DNA of 64,000 nucleotides from Alphaproteobacteria bacterium (GTDB lineage Bacteria; Pseudomonadota; Alphaproteobacteria; UBA8366; GCA-2717185), in the NCBI GenBank assembly GCA_040905865.1, contig JBBDQU010000046.1:44475-108474 (forward strand), read 5' to 3'. The notes under the pieces are model-generated. The model saw nothing but the letters and a program-made list of their open reading frames with translations, made no database searches and was not told where the DNA came from. The position numbers were made by a program, and so were the translations under genes. Shown one piece after another: positions 38,237 to 45,388 of this stretch (position 1 is its first letter; the number at the start of each line of letters is the position of its first letter).

Positions 38237-38557
38237 TCAGCTGGTGCGCCGAATCAGGTGATAACCGAACGCTGTCGTCACGACATCGCTATCGGCGCCG
38301 ACATCGAGCGCGAACGCAACAGCGTCGAACTCCGGCACCATCGCGCCACGCGGAAAAGAGCCCAGATCCCCGCCGTCCCTGCCAGACGGGCAATCCGAAT
38401 GCTTCGATGCCAGCGCCGCGAAATCCTCGCCCTGAACGAGCTTTTCCCTGATTTCGCCAATCTGCGCCAGCGCATCCTCTTTAGACCGCGTCGCGGTCGA
38501 ACGTTCCGATCCCTCGTACATCAAAAGGATATGTGAAACGCGAACCTGATCCGCCAT
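38237..38557 (-). CDS. Parvulin-type peptidylprolyl isomerase (cytoplasmic)
   Basis: A 106-residue single-domain parvulin. RVSHILLMYEGS at the start, FAALASKHSDCPSGRDGGDLGSF in the middle and AFGYHLIRRT at the end are the PpiC/Pin1-type signatures. It lacks a signal peptide and SurA/PpiD extensions, so it acts in the cytoplasm. It is divergent from hsp20 with a shared 302-bp control region. Confidence 0.92.
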   Translation of the reverse strand: MADQVRVSHILLMYEGSERSTATRSKEDALAQIGEIREKLVQGEDFAALASKHSDCPSGRDGGDLGSFPRGAMVPEFDAVAFALDVGADSDVVTTAFGYHLIRRTS

Positions 38558-38740
38558 TTTGCCCCCCCAGACCGATGAGAACCCGGCAGGCTGAAAAATC
38601 GCACCCGGTCCGAAACGTCAGTGTTGATAACCCGTTTTTAAGCAATATGTCACAAAAACGCCACCCCTTTGTGCAGTAAATCTGCATATATTTTCCAAAG
38701 TTCATTTTTTATCAATACGTTGAGTTGGATTTTCGATATC

Positions 38741-38773
38741 TACCGCATTGCACAATTATTGTGCAATGCGGTA
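38741..38773. promoter_or_regulatory. Perfect 33-bp palindrome in the parvulin/hsp20 intergenic region
   Basis: TACCGCATTGCACAA (38741-38755), loop TTA and the exact complement TTGTGCAATGCGGTA (38759-38773). TTGCAC (38748-38753) with TATTAT (38772-38777) at 18-base spacing forms a candidate hsp20 promoter in which the palindrome covers the -35 and spacer. The rest of 38558-38859 is AT-rich with no gene. A CIRCE element (TTAGCACTC) is not present. Confidence 0.6.
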
Positions 38774-38859
38774 TTATTGATTCAGGTCAATGCATTGACG
38801 GACCGTATCGCCCCAATATTTCAATCAGCATTCCTTAACCACAGCAAAGGGGAATTTTC

Positions 38860-39303
38860 ATGGTCGAAAGCAGCACACGAAAGGTACCGGTCGATACCAG
38901 CCAGTCGCACTGGCCGCATCTTTTCGAACCGTTCCGCACTGCGGCAGCCAGCGTCGCCAGCTTCTTCGCGCCGAGCGCCGACGCCGCAAACGGTGCGGAT
39001 CACTATGAAATCAACATGGAGCTTCCGGGCGTTTCGGCGGACGATATCGACGTTTCGCTGAACGACCACGTCCTCACCATCAGGGGCGAGAAGAAGGCGC
39101 GGCACGAGGAGAAAACCAGGACCTATTACTTCTCCGAGCGCAGCTATGGCGCCTTCCAGCGTTCCTTCCGCCTGCCCGGTGACGTCGATACCGACCGGAT
39201 CGAGGCCGATTTCACCAATGGCGTGCTGAAGCTGAGCCTGCCGAAATCCGGCCCCGCGGCCAGGGCGGAGAAAAAGATCCCCATCCAGACCGGGCTCGAC
39301 TGA
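38860..39303 (+). CDS. Small heat-shock protein Hsp20 (alpha-crystallin)
   Basis: A 147-residue holdase chaperone. The alpha-crystallin domain runs from about 45 to 140: YEINMELPGVSADDIDVSL, LTIRGEKK, RSYGAFQRSFRLPGDVDTD and GVLKLSLPK (the A-x-x-x-G-V-L class motif). The N-terminal arm includes WPHLFEPF. An IxI-like C-terminal motif (IPIQTGLD) is short. Transcription probably starts near the palindrome at 38741-38773 and ends at the hairpin just downstream. Confidence 0.93.
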   Translation: MVESSTRKVPVDTSQSHWPHLFEPFRTAAASVASFFAPSADAANGADHYEINMELPGVSADDIDVSLNDHVLTIRGEKKARHEEKTRTYYFSERSYGAFQRSFRLPGDVDTDRIEADFTNGVLKLSLPKSGPAARAEKKIPIQTGLD

Positions 39304-39308
39304 GCGAC

Positions 39309-39360
39309 AGCGCCGGCGGGACCGCGAGGGCATCCCGCAGCCGGTCCCGCCGGCGCTTTG
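39309..39360 (+). terminator. Strong hairpin terminator after hsp20
   Basis: A perfect 16-bp GC-rich stem (AGCGCCGGCGGGACCG 39309-39324 and CGGTCCCGCCGGCGCT 39342-39357, 17-base loop) followed by TTTG. It starts 6 bp after the hsp20 stop. Confidence 0.8.
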
Positions 39361-39409
39361 CGGCAATTCCCGTAAGATGGCGGCCACGAAAGTTCGAGGG
39401 TGACCCGCC

Positions 39410-39598
39410 ATGCGGCAACCGACACGAATGCCCCTGAGCTGCGCCGCCGTGCGGACGGCGGAGGTCATCGGCACGCTGGAGGCGGAACTGGACCGCCCGG
39501 TCGTCACCAGCAACCTGCTGGGCGCCAGGCACGCCATGCGGACCATCGGCGTGACCGACCGGATCGACGGGTTCGGCGCCCTGCTCGCGGATCACTGA
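39410..39598 (+). pseudogene. C-terminal remnant of an Asp/Glu racemase-family protein (maleate isomerase-like)
   Basis: The 62-residue reading frame matches only the end of maleate isomerase / arylmalonate decarboxylase proteins: LSCAAVRTAEVIGTLEAEL with the second catalytic cysteine, then RPVVTSNLL and GFGALLADH. The preceding frame (39401-39427) still reads AATDTNA, the strand that would precede LSC, so there is an indel and the rest of the gene is gone. The gene appears dead, left between hsp20 and an enolase-superfamily gene. Confidence 0.6.
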
Positions 39599-39604
39599 CG
39601 GGGT

Positions 39605-40735
39605 TCAGTCCACCTCGAACCGGCGGATACCGTCGCGGTCGATCTCGATGCCCAGCCCCGGGCCGGTCGGCACCTTCACGACTCCGTTCACATGCTCCAG
39701 CGGCTGTTTCAGCACCGCCTGGCGGAAGGGATGTTCGCTGCGGTCGAATTCCAGCAGCGGCTCGGTCGGGTTCCAGCCCGGCGGGTTGTGCGGCAGCACG
39801 GCGAGCAGTTGCATCGCCGCCGACAGCCCGATTCCCGTGCCCCAGACATGCGGGATGTAGCGGATGCCGTGGGCGACGGCCATGTCGGCGATCTTCTTGC
39901 ATTCGGATAGCCCGCCGGCCGCGCAGGTATCCGGCTGGACGATATCCATCGAGCGGGTCGCGAGGATGTCGCGGAAGCCGTAGCGGGTGTAATCGCACTC
40001 GCCGCCCGACAGCGGGATTTTCAGCGCCGCCCTGATCTCCCGGTAGCCGGCAAGGTCCTCCGGCACCACCGGTTCCTCGAACCAGCGGATATCGAGGTCT
40101 TCCACCATCCGCCCCATGCGGATCGCGTCGATCACGTCATAGCCGTGATTGGCGTCCATCATCAGCCTGATATCGGGGCCGACCGCCTGGCGCACCGCGC
40201 GGGCGATGGCGACGTCGCCTTCCACGTCGAAGCCGATCTTCAACTTCACCCCCTTGAACCCTTCGGCGACGTAGCCCAACGCCTCTTCCACCAGGTATTC
40301 CAGCGGATCGCCCTCGTCGCGGCGATACATGCCGGTCGCATAGGCCTCGACCTCGGTGCGCAGCGGCCCGCCCATGAGCCGGTGTACCGGCGCGTTGAAA
40401 TGCCTGCCCTTGATGTCCCACAGCGCGATGTCGATGCCGCTGATGGCGCAGATCGGCATGCCCTTCTGCCCCTGGTCGCGGCAGCGGTCATACAGCGTCT
40501 GCCAGATCAGTTCCGTGGCCAGCGCATCCGCGCCCACCAGCAGCGGCCGGAACGACCGGATGATGGCGGCGATGGGGCGCGACGGCCCGAAGCATTCGCC
40601 CCAGCCGGTCAGCCCGGTATCGGTCGTGATCTCGACCAGCACGGTCTGACGGATATCCGCGCGGTTGAAGGACCAGCGGAACGGCGCCGTCAGCGGCGCT
40701 TCGAGCACATGGGTGGCGACGTCGATAATCTTCAT
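39605..40735 (-). CDS. Mandelate racemase/muconate lactonizing enzyme family protein (lactone cycloisomerase-like)
   Basis: A 376-residue enolase-superfamily enzyme. The Kx K motif GVKLKIG, the metal ligands MMDANHGY (Asp), WFEEP (Glu) and GGECDYTRYG (Glu), and the catalytic His in PHVWGTG identify the MLE/galactarolactone cycloisomerase-like branch. ATG 40735 has GGAGGA seven to eight bases upstream; a 29-residue in-frame extension is rejected. It probably acts on a sugar acid lactone or related acid. No sugar-acid pathway genes are adjacent. Confidence 0.87.
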   Translation of the reverse strand: MKIIDVATHVLEAPLTAPFRWSFNRADIRQTVLVEITTDTGLTGWGECFGPSRPIAAIIRSFRPLLVGADALATELIWQTLYDRCRDQGQKGMPICAISGIDIALWDIKGRHFNAPVHRLMGGPLRTEVEAYATGMYRRDEGDPLEYLVEEALGYVAEGFKGVKLKIGFDVEGDVAIARAVRQAVGPDIRLMMDANHGYDVIDAIRMGRMVEDLDIRWFEEPVVPEDLAGYREIRAALKIPLSGGECDYTRYGFRDILATRSMDIVQPDTCAAGGLSECKKIADMAVAHGIRYIPHVWGTGIGLSAAMQLLAVLPHNPPGWNPTEPLLEFDRSEHPFRQAVLKQPLEHVNGVVKVPTGPGLGIEIDRDGIRRFEVD

Positions 40736-40936
40736 GAAAGGCTTCCTCCCCGTTTCGGAAACGGACGATGACATGCCTGACGCGCCGCCACCACCATCAA
40801 TCCGCGCGCACGCAATTCTCACTCAGGCGTGAGGATGTTTGAAGTTCGCGCCGCCGCCGGAAGCGATAGGCTCGTGCCAAGGTTATCGGATTTTCAGATC
40901 AATGACGCCGCAAGGCGTGGAGGGAGGCTTACAATC

Positions 40937-42025
40937 ATGAAACCGTTCAATGCAAAACTGTTGTCTTCAACCGTAATTCCGGTCGCGATCCTGGTCGGGC
41001 TGGGCGTTGCGACGATCGCCGCCGCGCCGAACACGGCCATCGGCAGCGCAAAGGCCGCCAGCCGGGGCTGCAATCCCTGCGCCGCGAAAAACCCCTGCGC
41101 CGCGAAGAAGGCGGGTAATCCATGCGCCGCAAAGAACCCCTGCGCCGCGAAAGGTTGCAACCCCTGCGCCGCAAACCCCTGTGCGGCTAACCCCTGCAAC
41201 CCTTGTGGCGCGGGGAACCAGGCCTATAGCGCCCAATGCGTCGTACCCCGCCTGGCCAGCGCCGCTGCCTGCAACCCTTGCGCCGCGAAAAATCCCTGCG
41301 CGGCAAAAAATCCCTGCGCCGCCAAAGCGTGTAATCCCTGCGCGGCAAGGAATCCCTGCGCGGCAAAGGCATGCAATCCGTGCGCGGCCCGTAACCCCTG
41401 CGCGGCGAAAGCCACCAATCCTTGCGCCGCGAAGAATCCGTGCGGCGCAAAAGCCTGCAACCCCTGTGCTGCAAGGAATCCTTGCGCGGCGAACCCGTGC
41501 AGCCCCTGCGCGGCGGCGGATCCGGTGGAGCTCACCGATGCGGAAGCGGCCAGCGCCTATGACTGCGTCATTCGAGAACTGCGGGCGGCCTATTCGAAAT
41601 CCGGCGCCGACACGGCGAAGAACTATGCCAACTGGCGCCGCTACAGCCGCGTCGCCTATACCTCCGGCACCCATGGCAACCGTTTCGTGCAGAATTACGC
41701 CAACGCAACCGCGAAGGCCTATGGCGCATTCGAGAATGCCGGCGTCATGCCGGTAGGTTCGATTCTCGCCAAGGACAGCTTCACCGTCGACGGCAAGGGC
41801 CGCATCGGCATCGGCCCGCTGTTCCTGATGGAAAAGATGCCCACCGGCTTCAAGGAGGAATCAGGCGACTGGAAATATTCCATGGTCATGCCGACCGGCG
41901 CGGTCGCGGGCGTCACCAACGGCAAGAACGCGACCGCCATGAATGTGTGTCATGAATGCCATATGTCCGTGGCGGAAGACCAGGACTCCATGATGTTCCT
42001 GCCCGAGGAATACCGGGCGAAGTAA
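40937..42025 (+). CDS. Secreted Asn-Pro-Cys repeat protein with C-terminal cytochrome P460 domain
   Basis: A 362-residue exported protein. A signal peptide (about 1-41) is followed from 41069 to 41515 by a low-complexity array of about 20 NPC units (NPCAAK, NPCAAR, CNPCAA), broken once by NQAYSAQCVVPRLASAA. About 28 cysteines lie in it. Residues about 200-362 resemble cytochrome P460: YANWRRYSRVAYTSGTHG, AGVMPVGSILAKDSF, GPLFLMEKMPTGF and a heme-attachment C338-HEC-H342 near the end. P460 proteins carry a lysine-crosslinked heme; the cysteine array is not part of the known fold. ATG 40937 follows GGAGG. Confidence 0.85.
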   Translation: MKPFNAKLLSSTVIPVAILVGLGVATIAAAPNTAIGSAKAASRGCNPCAAKNPCAAKKAGNPCAAKNPCAAKGCNPCAANPCAANPCNPCGAGNQAYSAQCVVPRLASAAACNPCAAKNPCAAKNPCAAKACNPCAARNPCAAKACNPCAARNPCAAKATNPCAAKNPCGAKACNPCAARNPCAANPCSPCAAADPVELTDAEAASAYDCVIRELRAAYSKSGADTAKNYANWRRYSRVAYTSGTHGNRFVQNYANATAKAYGAFENAGVMPVGSILAKDSFTVDGKGRIGIGPLFLMEKMPTGFKEESGDWKYSMVMPTGAVAGVTNGKNATAMNVCHECHMSVAEDQDSMMFLPEEYRAK

Positions 42026-42152
42026 CCCGTGTTGATACGGCAGGCTCTACTCGGGGCCGGGCTCGCGATCCTTATCGCGCGCCTCGACGGCCGGAATTGA
42101 CACCACCGCGTATTTGCGGAACATGGGCCGGCAATCGCAACGGGACCGCTTC

Positions 42153-43529
42153 ATGACAAAACAGGTTTTCCATGTCGGCAACGCCGCCGGATTCTCCACC
42201 GACCGGCTCGATTCCGCCGCGCCCGTCGTGGCCGCGCTGATCGCATCGGGCGCGCCCTCGGCGCTGTTTTTCGAAACGCTGGCGGAGCGCACGCTTGCCT
42301 TCGCGCAGCGGGCGAAGCTGGCCGATCCGGAAAAGGGCTATACGCCCGACCTCGAAGGCTTCCTGCGTCCTGTCCTGAAGGATTGCGTGGCCCACGGCAT
42401 TCCGGTTCTGGGTAATTTCGGCGCGGCCAATCCGCTGGGGGCCGCACGGGCGATCCACCGGCTGGCCCGGGACCTCGGGATCGAGGGGATCAGGGTCGCG
42501 GTGGTCGAGGGCGACGATGTCCGCGAGGGGCTGCGGTCCATGCAGGTCCAGGCCTGGGAGGAGGAAGCGCTGTTCGATGTGCGGCGCGACGATATCGTCG
42601 CCGCCAATGTCTATCTGGGCGCGCAGCCGATTGCCGACGCGCTGGCGCTGGGCGCCGATGTGGTCGTCACCGGGCGCGTGACCGATTCCGCGCTGGCGCT
42701 GGCGCCGCTGATCCATCATTTCGGCTGGCCGGCGGATGACTGGGACCGGATGGCGGCGGGCGTGCTGACCGGGCACCTGCTGGAATGCGGCGCGCAGGTC
42801 ACCGGGGGCTATTTCGCCGATCCCGGCTACAAGGATGTCGCGGGCATGGCGAGCATCGGCTACCCCATTGTCGAGGTGTCGTCCGACGGCGACCTGGTGG
42901 TGACCAAGCCGGCCGGCACCGGCGGGCGGGTCGACACGCGGACGGTGAAGGAACAGATCCTGTACGAGATCCACGACCCGGCGAGCTACCTGACGCCGGA
43001 TGTGACGCTCGACCTGACCTCGGTGCGGATCATGGATGTGGGACCGGATCGGGTGCAGGTGACCGGCGCCAGGGGCCGCGCCGCGCCGGAAACCCTGAAG
43101 GTCACGATCAGCTATGCCGGCGGCTGGCTCGGCGAGGGCGAAATCTCCTATGCCGGGCCCGGTGCGGCGGCGCGGGCGCGGCTTGCGGCGGCCATCGCCC
43201 GGCGGCGCATCGAAACCCTGTTCCCCGGCATCGATATCCGCACGGACGTGATCGGGCTGATCAGCATTTTCGACGGCGACAGCGGCGAACGGGCAAGGGG
43301 CATGTGGGATACCGAATGGGAGGATGTACGCGTACGCGTCGCCGTGAATACGGACGACGAATCGACAGCCGCCATGGCGGCGCGCGAGGTGGAAACCCTG
43401 TACTGCGCGGGCCCGGCCGGCGGCGGCGGGGTAAGGCGCCATGTGACGCCCCGGATCAAAACCGCTTCCTGCCTCGTCCCCCGGGAATCGGTGCAACCCA
43501 AATTCCGGCTGGTACCGGCCGATGAGTAG
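42153..43529 (+). CDS. AtuA family protein (acyclic terpene utilization, DUF1446)
   Basis: A 458-residue protein with the DUF1446/AtuA core: VGNAAGFSTDRLDSAAPV, FFETLAERTL, LGNFGAANPLGAAR, DVVVTGRVTDSALALAPL and HLLECGAQVTGGYFADPG. Family members work in terpene (citronellol) or other acyl-CoA catabolism with unclear chemistry. The start is ATG 42153 (MTKQVFHVG). Its stop overlaps the next gene, whose product looks like the usual C-terminal AtuA domain. Confidence 0.86.
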   Translation: MTKQVFHVGNAAGFSTDRLDSAAPVVAALIASGAPSALFFETLAERTLAFAQRAKLADPEKGYTPDLEGFLRPVLKDCVAHGIPVLGNFGAANPLGAARAIHRLARDLGIEGIRVAVVEGDDVREGLRSMQVQAWEEEALFDVRRDDIVAANVYLGAQPIADALALGADVVVTGRVTDSALALAPLIHHFGWPADDWDRMAAGVLTGHLLECGAQVTGGYFADPGYKDVAGMASIGYPIVEVSSDGDLVVTKPAGTGGRVDTRTVKEQILYEIHDPASYLTPDVTLDLTSVRIMDVGPDRVQVTGARGRAAPETLKVTISYAGGWLGEGEISYAGPGAAARARLAAAIARRRIETLFPGIDIRTDVIGLISIFDGDSGERARGMWDTEWEDVRVRVAVNTDDESTAAMAAREVETLYCAGPAGGGGVRRHVTPRIKTASCLVPRESVQPKFRLVPADE

Positions 43530-43911
43530 CGAAACCAACATGATCGACGTGCCGCTGCGCGAAATCGCCCATGGCCGCACCGGTGACAAGGGCGACCGGG
43601 CCAATATCAGCATAATTCCCTATGAAACCGCCGCTTTCGCCTTTATCGCCGACCAGTTGACGGCGGCGAAAATGCGCGACGCCTTCGCCCATCGCGACGT
43701 CGGCAAGGTGGTGCGCTACGACCTGCCGGAGCTGGGCGCGTTCAATTTCGTGCTCGACAATGTGCTGCAGGGCGGCGTGAACGGCAGCCTGAACCTGGAC
43801 GGGCACGGCAAGAGCCTGTCCTTCATCGCCATGTCGATCAATGTACGCGTACCGGCGGAACTGGTCGAAAGCGCCCGCAAGGCGCGGATGACCGAAGACA
43901 GTTCGGTTTAG
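43522..43911 (+). CDS. AtuA-associated small protein (C-terminal AtuA-like domain)
   Basis: A 129-residue protein with the pattern ADKA-RTGDKGDRANISIIPY, FAFIADQLT and VRYDLPELGAFNFVLDNVLQGGV, which forms the C-terminal domain of many AtuA proteins but is a separate gene here. ATG 43522 overlaps the AtuA gene by 8 bases, so the two products are probably made in equal amounts and form a complex. The stop overlaps the stop of the convergent oxidoreductase gene. Confidence 0.82.
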   Translation: MSSETNMIDVPLREIAHGRTGDKGDRANISIIPYETAAFAFIADQLTAAKMRDAFAHRDVGKVVRYDLPELGAFNFVLDNVLQGGVNGSLNLDGHGKSLSFIAMSINVRVPAELVESARKARMTEDSSV

Positions 43912-45332
43912 AATTTTAATAAGAAGCGGACGATCTTCTTCATCCTCTCGCTGAACAGTTTCGGCGTGTAATAGCTGCCGGCGGCGCGCTTGCCAACCTC
44001 GCTCAGGGTCGGATAGGGGACGATGACGCCCGCCATCGCGCCAATTTTCTGTTTGCCGGCGACCGCCAGCACCCAGGGCAGGATCAGTTCGCCGGCGCGC
44101 GATCCGGCGATGGTCGCGCCCAGCACCCGGCCTTTCCTGTCCAGCACGATCTTGATCATGCCGTGGGTTTCGCGCTCCGCCTGCGCCCGGTCGTTTTCGT
44201 GGAAGGGCCAGCGCAGGATATTCATGCCGCTGACCTTGCTTTCCTTCGCCTGCGCCTCGGTCATGCCCACATGGGCCAGTTCCGGGTCCGTGTAGGTGAC
44301 CCAGGGCACGGCGCGGTAATCGACCTTCGCCGGCAGTTTGAACAGGATGTTCCGGATGACGATCCCGGCATGGTAACCGGCCATATGGGTGAACTGGTAC
44401 GGGCCGACCACGTCGCCGATGGCGAAAATCTTCCTGTTCGATGTCCGCAGCCGCGCGTCCACATTGATGCCCTTGCGGTCATAATCGACGCCGGCGGCCT
44501 CCAGGTTCAGCCCGGCGGTATTCGCCTGCCGCCCCGCCGCGACCAGCAGATGCGAACCGGTCACGACCTCGGGCCGGCCGTCCTTCACGACATGCACGTC
44601 GATCCCGCCATCCGCCGCCGCCGCGACGGATTTCACCACCGTCCGCGCGCGGATATCCACCCCGTCCGCGACGAACTGCCGGCGCACGACTTCGGTCAGT
44701 TCCGGATCGTCCTTGCCCAGGAAATCGAACATTTCCAGCACGGTCACGCGCGCGCCGAGGCGGCGATGCGCCTGCGCCAGTTCCGCGCCGATGGGGCCGC
44801 CGCCGATGACGATCAGGTGATCCGGCCGGGAATCGAGTTCGAACACCGTCTCGTTGGTCAGGTAGGGCACGGACTCCAGCCCGGGGAGCGGCGGCACCAT
44901 GGCCGAGGACCCGGTGGCGATAACGAAGCGATTCGCCCGGATGCGCCTGCCGCCGGCTTCCAGCGCATCCGGCGCGACGAAACGCCCTTCCGCCTGGATC
45001 ACATTGACGCCGAGCCCGGTGAAGCGTTCCACCGAGTCATTGGGTTCGATGGCCGCGATCACGCCCCGGATATGCGCGCGCAGCGCCGCGTAGTCGACCT
45101 CCGGCGTGACGGACTTCACGCCAAACCGGTCGCCGTGCCGCATCCCGTGCGCCGTATGCGCGGCGGCGATCAGCGCCTTGGACGGCACACAGCCGTAATT
45201 CAGGCAGTCGCCGCCCATCTTGCCGCGCTCGACCAGCGCGACGCTGGCGCCCATCTGGGACGCCCCGGCGGCGACGCTCAACCCGCCTGACCCGGCGCCG
45301 ATGACGCAGATATCGACTGAAATCGTTTCCAT
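43908..45332 (-). CDS. FAD-dependent disulfide oxidoreductase (mercuric reductase/lipoamide dehydrogenase-like)
   Basis: A 474-residue class I pyridine nucleotide-disulfide oxidoreductase. FAD binding IGAGSGGLSVAAGA at 12-25, redox-active GGDCLNYGCVPSK at 40-52, NAD binding IGGGPIGAELAQ near 174-185. At the C-terminus the usual HPT-SE segment reads PYPTLSE, so the acid-base His of lipoamide dehydrogenase is replaced. This points to a mercuric-reductase-like or other branch with unknown substrate. I use ATG 45332; an in-frame run to 45764 is only shadow of pepN. Confidence 0.88.
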   Translation of the reverse strand: METISVDICVIGAGSGGLSVAAGASQMGASVALVERGKMGGDCLNYGCVPSKALIAAAHTAHGMRHGDRFGVKSVTPEVDYAALRAHIRGVIAAIEPNDSVERFTGLGVNVIQAEGRFVAPDALEAGGRRIRANRFVIATGSSAMVPPLPGLESVPYLTNETVFELDSRPDHLIVIGGGPIGAELAQAHRRLGARVTVLEMFDFLGKDDPELTEVVRRQFVADGVDIRARTVVKSVAAAADGGIDVHVVKDGRPEVVTGSHLLVAAGRQANTAGLNLEAAGVDYDRKGINVDARLRTSNRKIFAIGDVVGPYQFTHMAGYHAGIVIRNILFKLPAKVDYRAVPWVTYTDPELAHVGMTEAQAKESKVSGMNILRWPFHENDRAQAERETHGMIKIVLDRKGRVLGATIAGSRAGELILPWVLAVAGKQKIGAMAGVIVPYPTLSEVGKRAAGSYYTPKLFSERMKKIVRFLLKF

Positions 45333-45388
45333 GGCCGTGTTGTTACCTGCTTCCCCGACTATGCGACACTGACACTTGCGTGATGATG

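Noticed and set aside
38741..38773. CIRCE element for HrcA
   Set aside because: The arm sequence TACCGCATTGCACAA and 3-base loop do not match TTAGCACTC-N9-GAGTGCTAA.
41069..41515. Repeat array considered as CRISPR or tandem repeat locus
   Set aside because: The repeats are short, irregular and codon-phased within one open reading frame encoding NPC units; there are no spacers.
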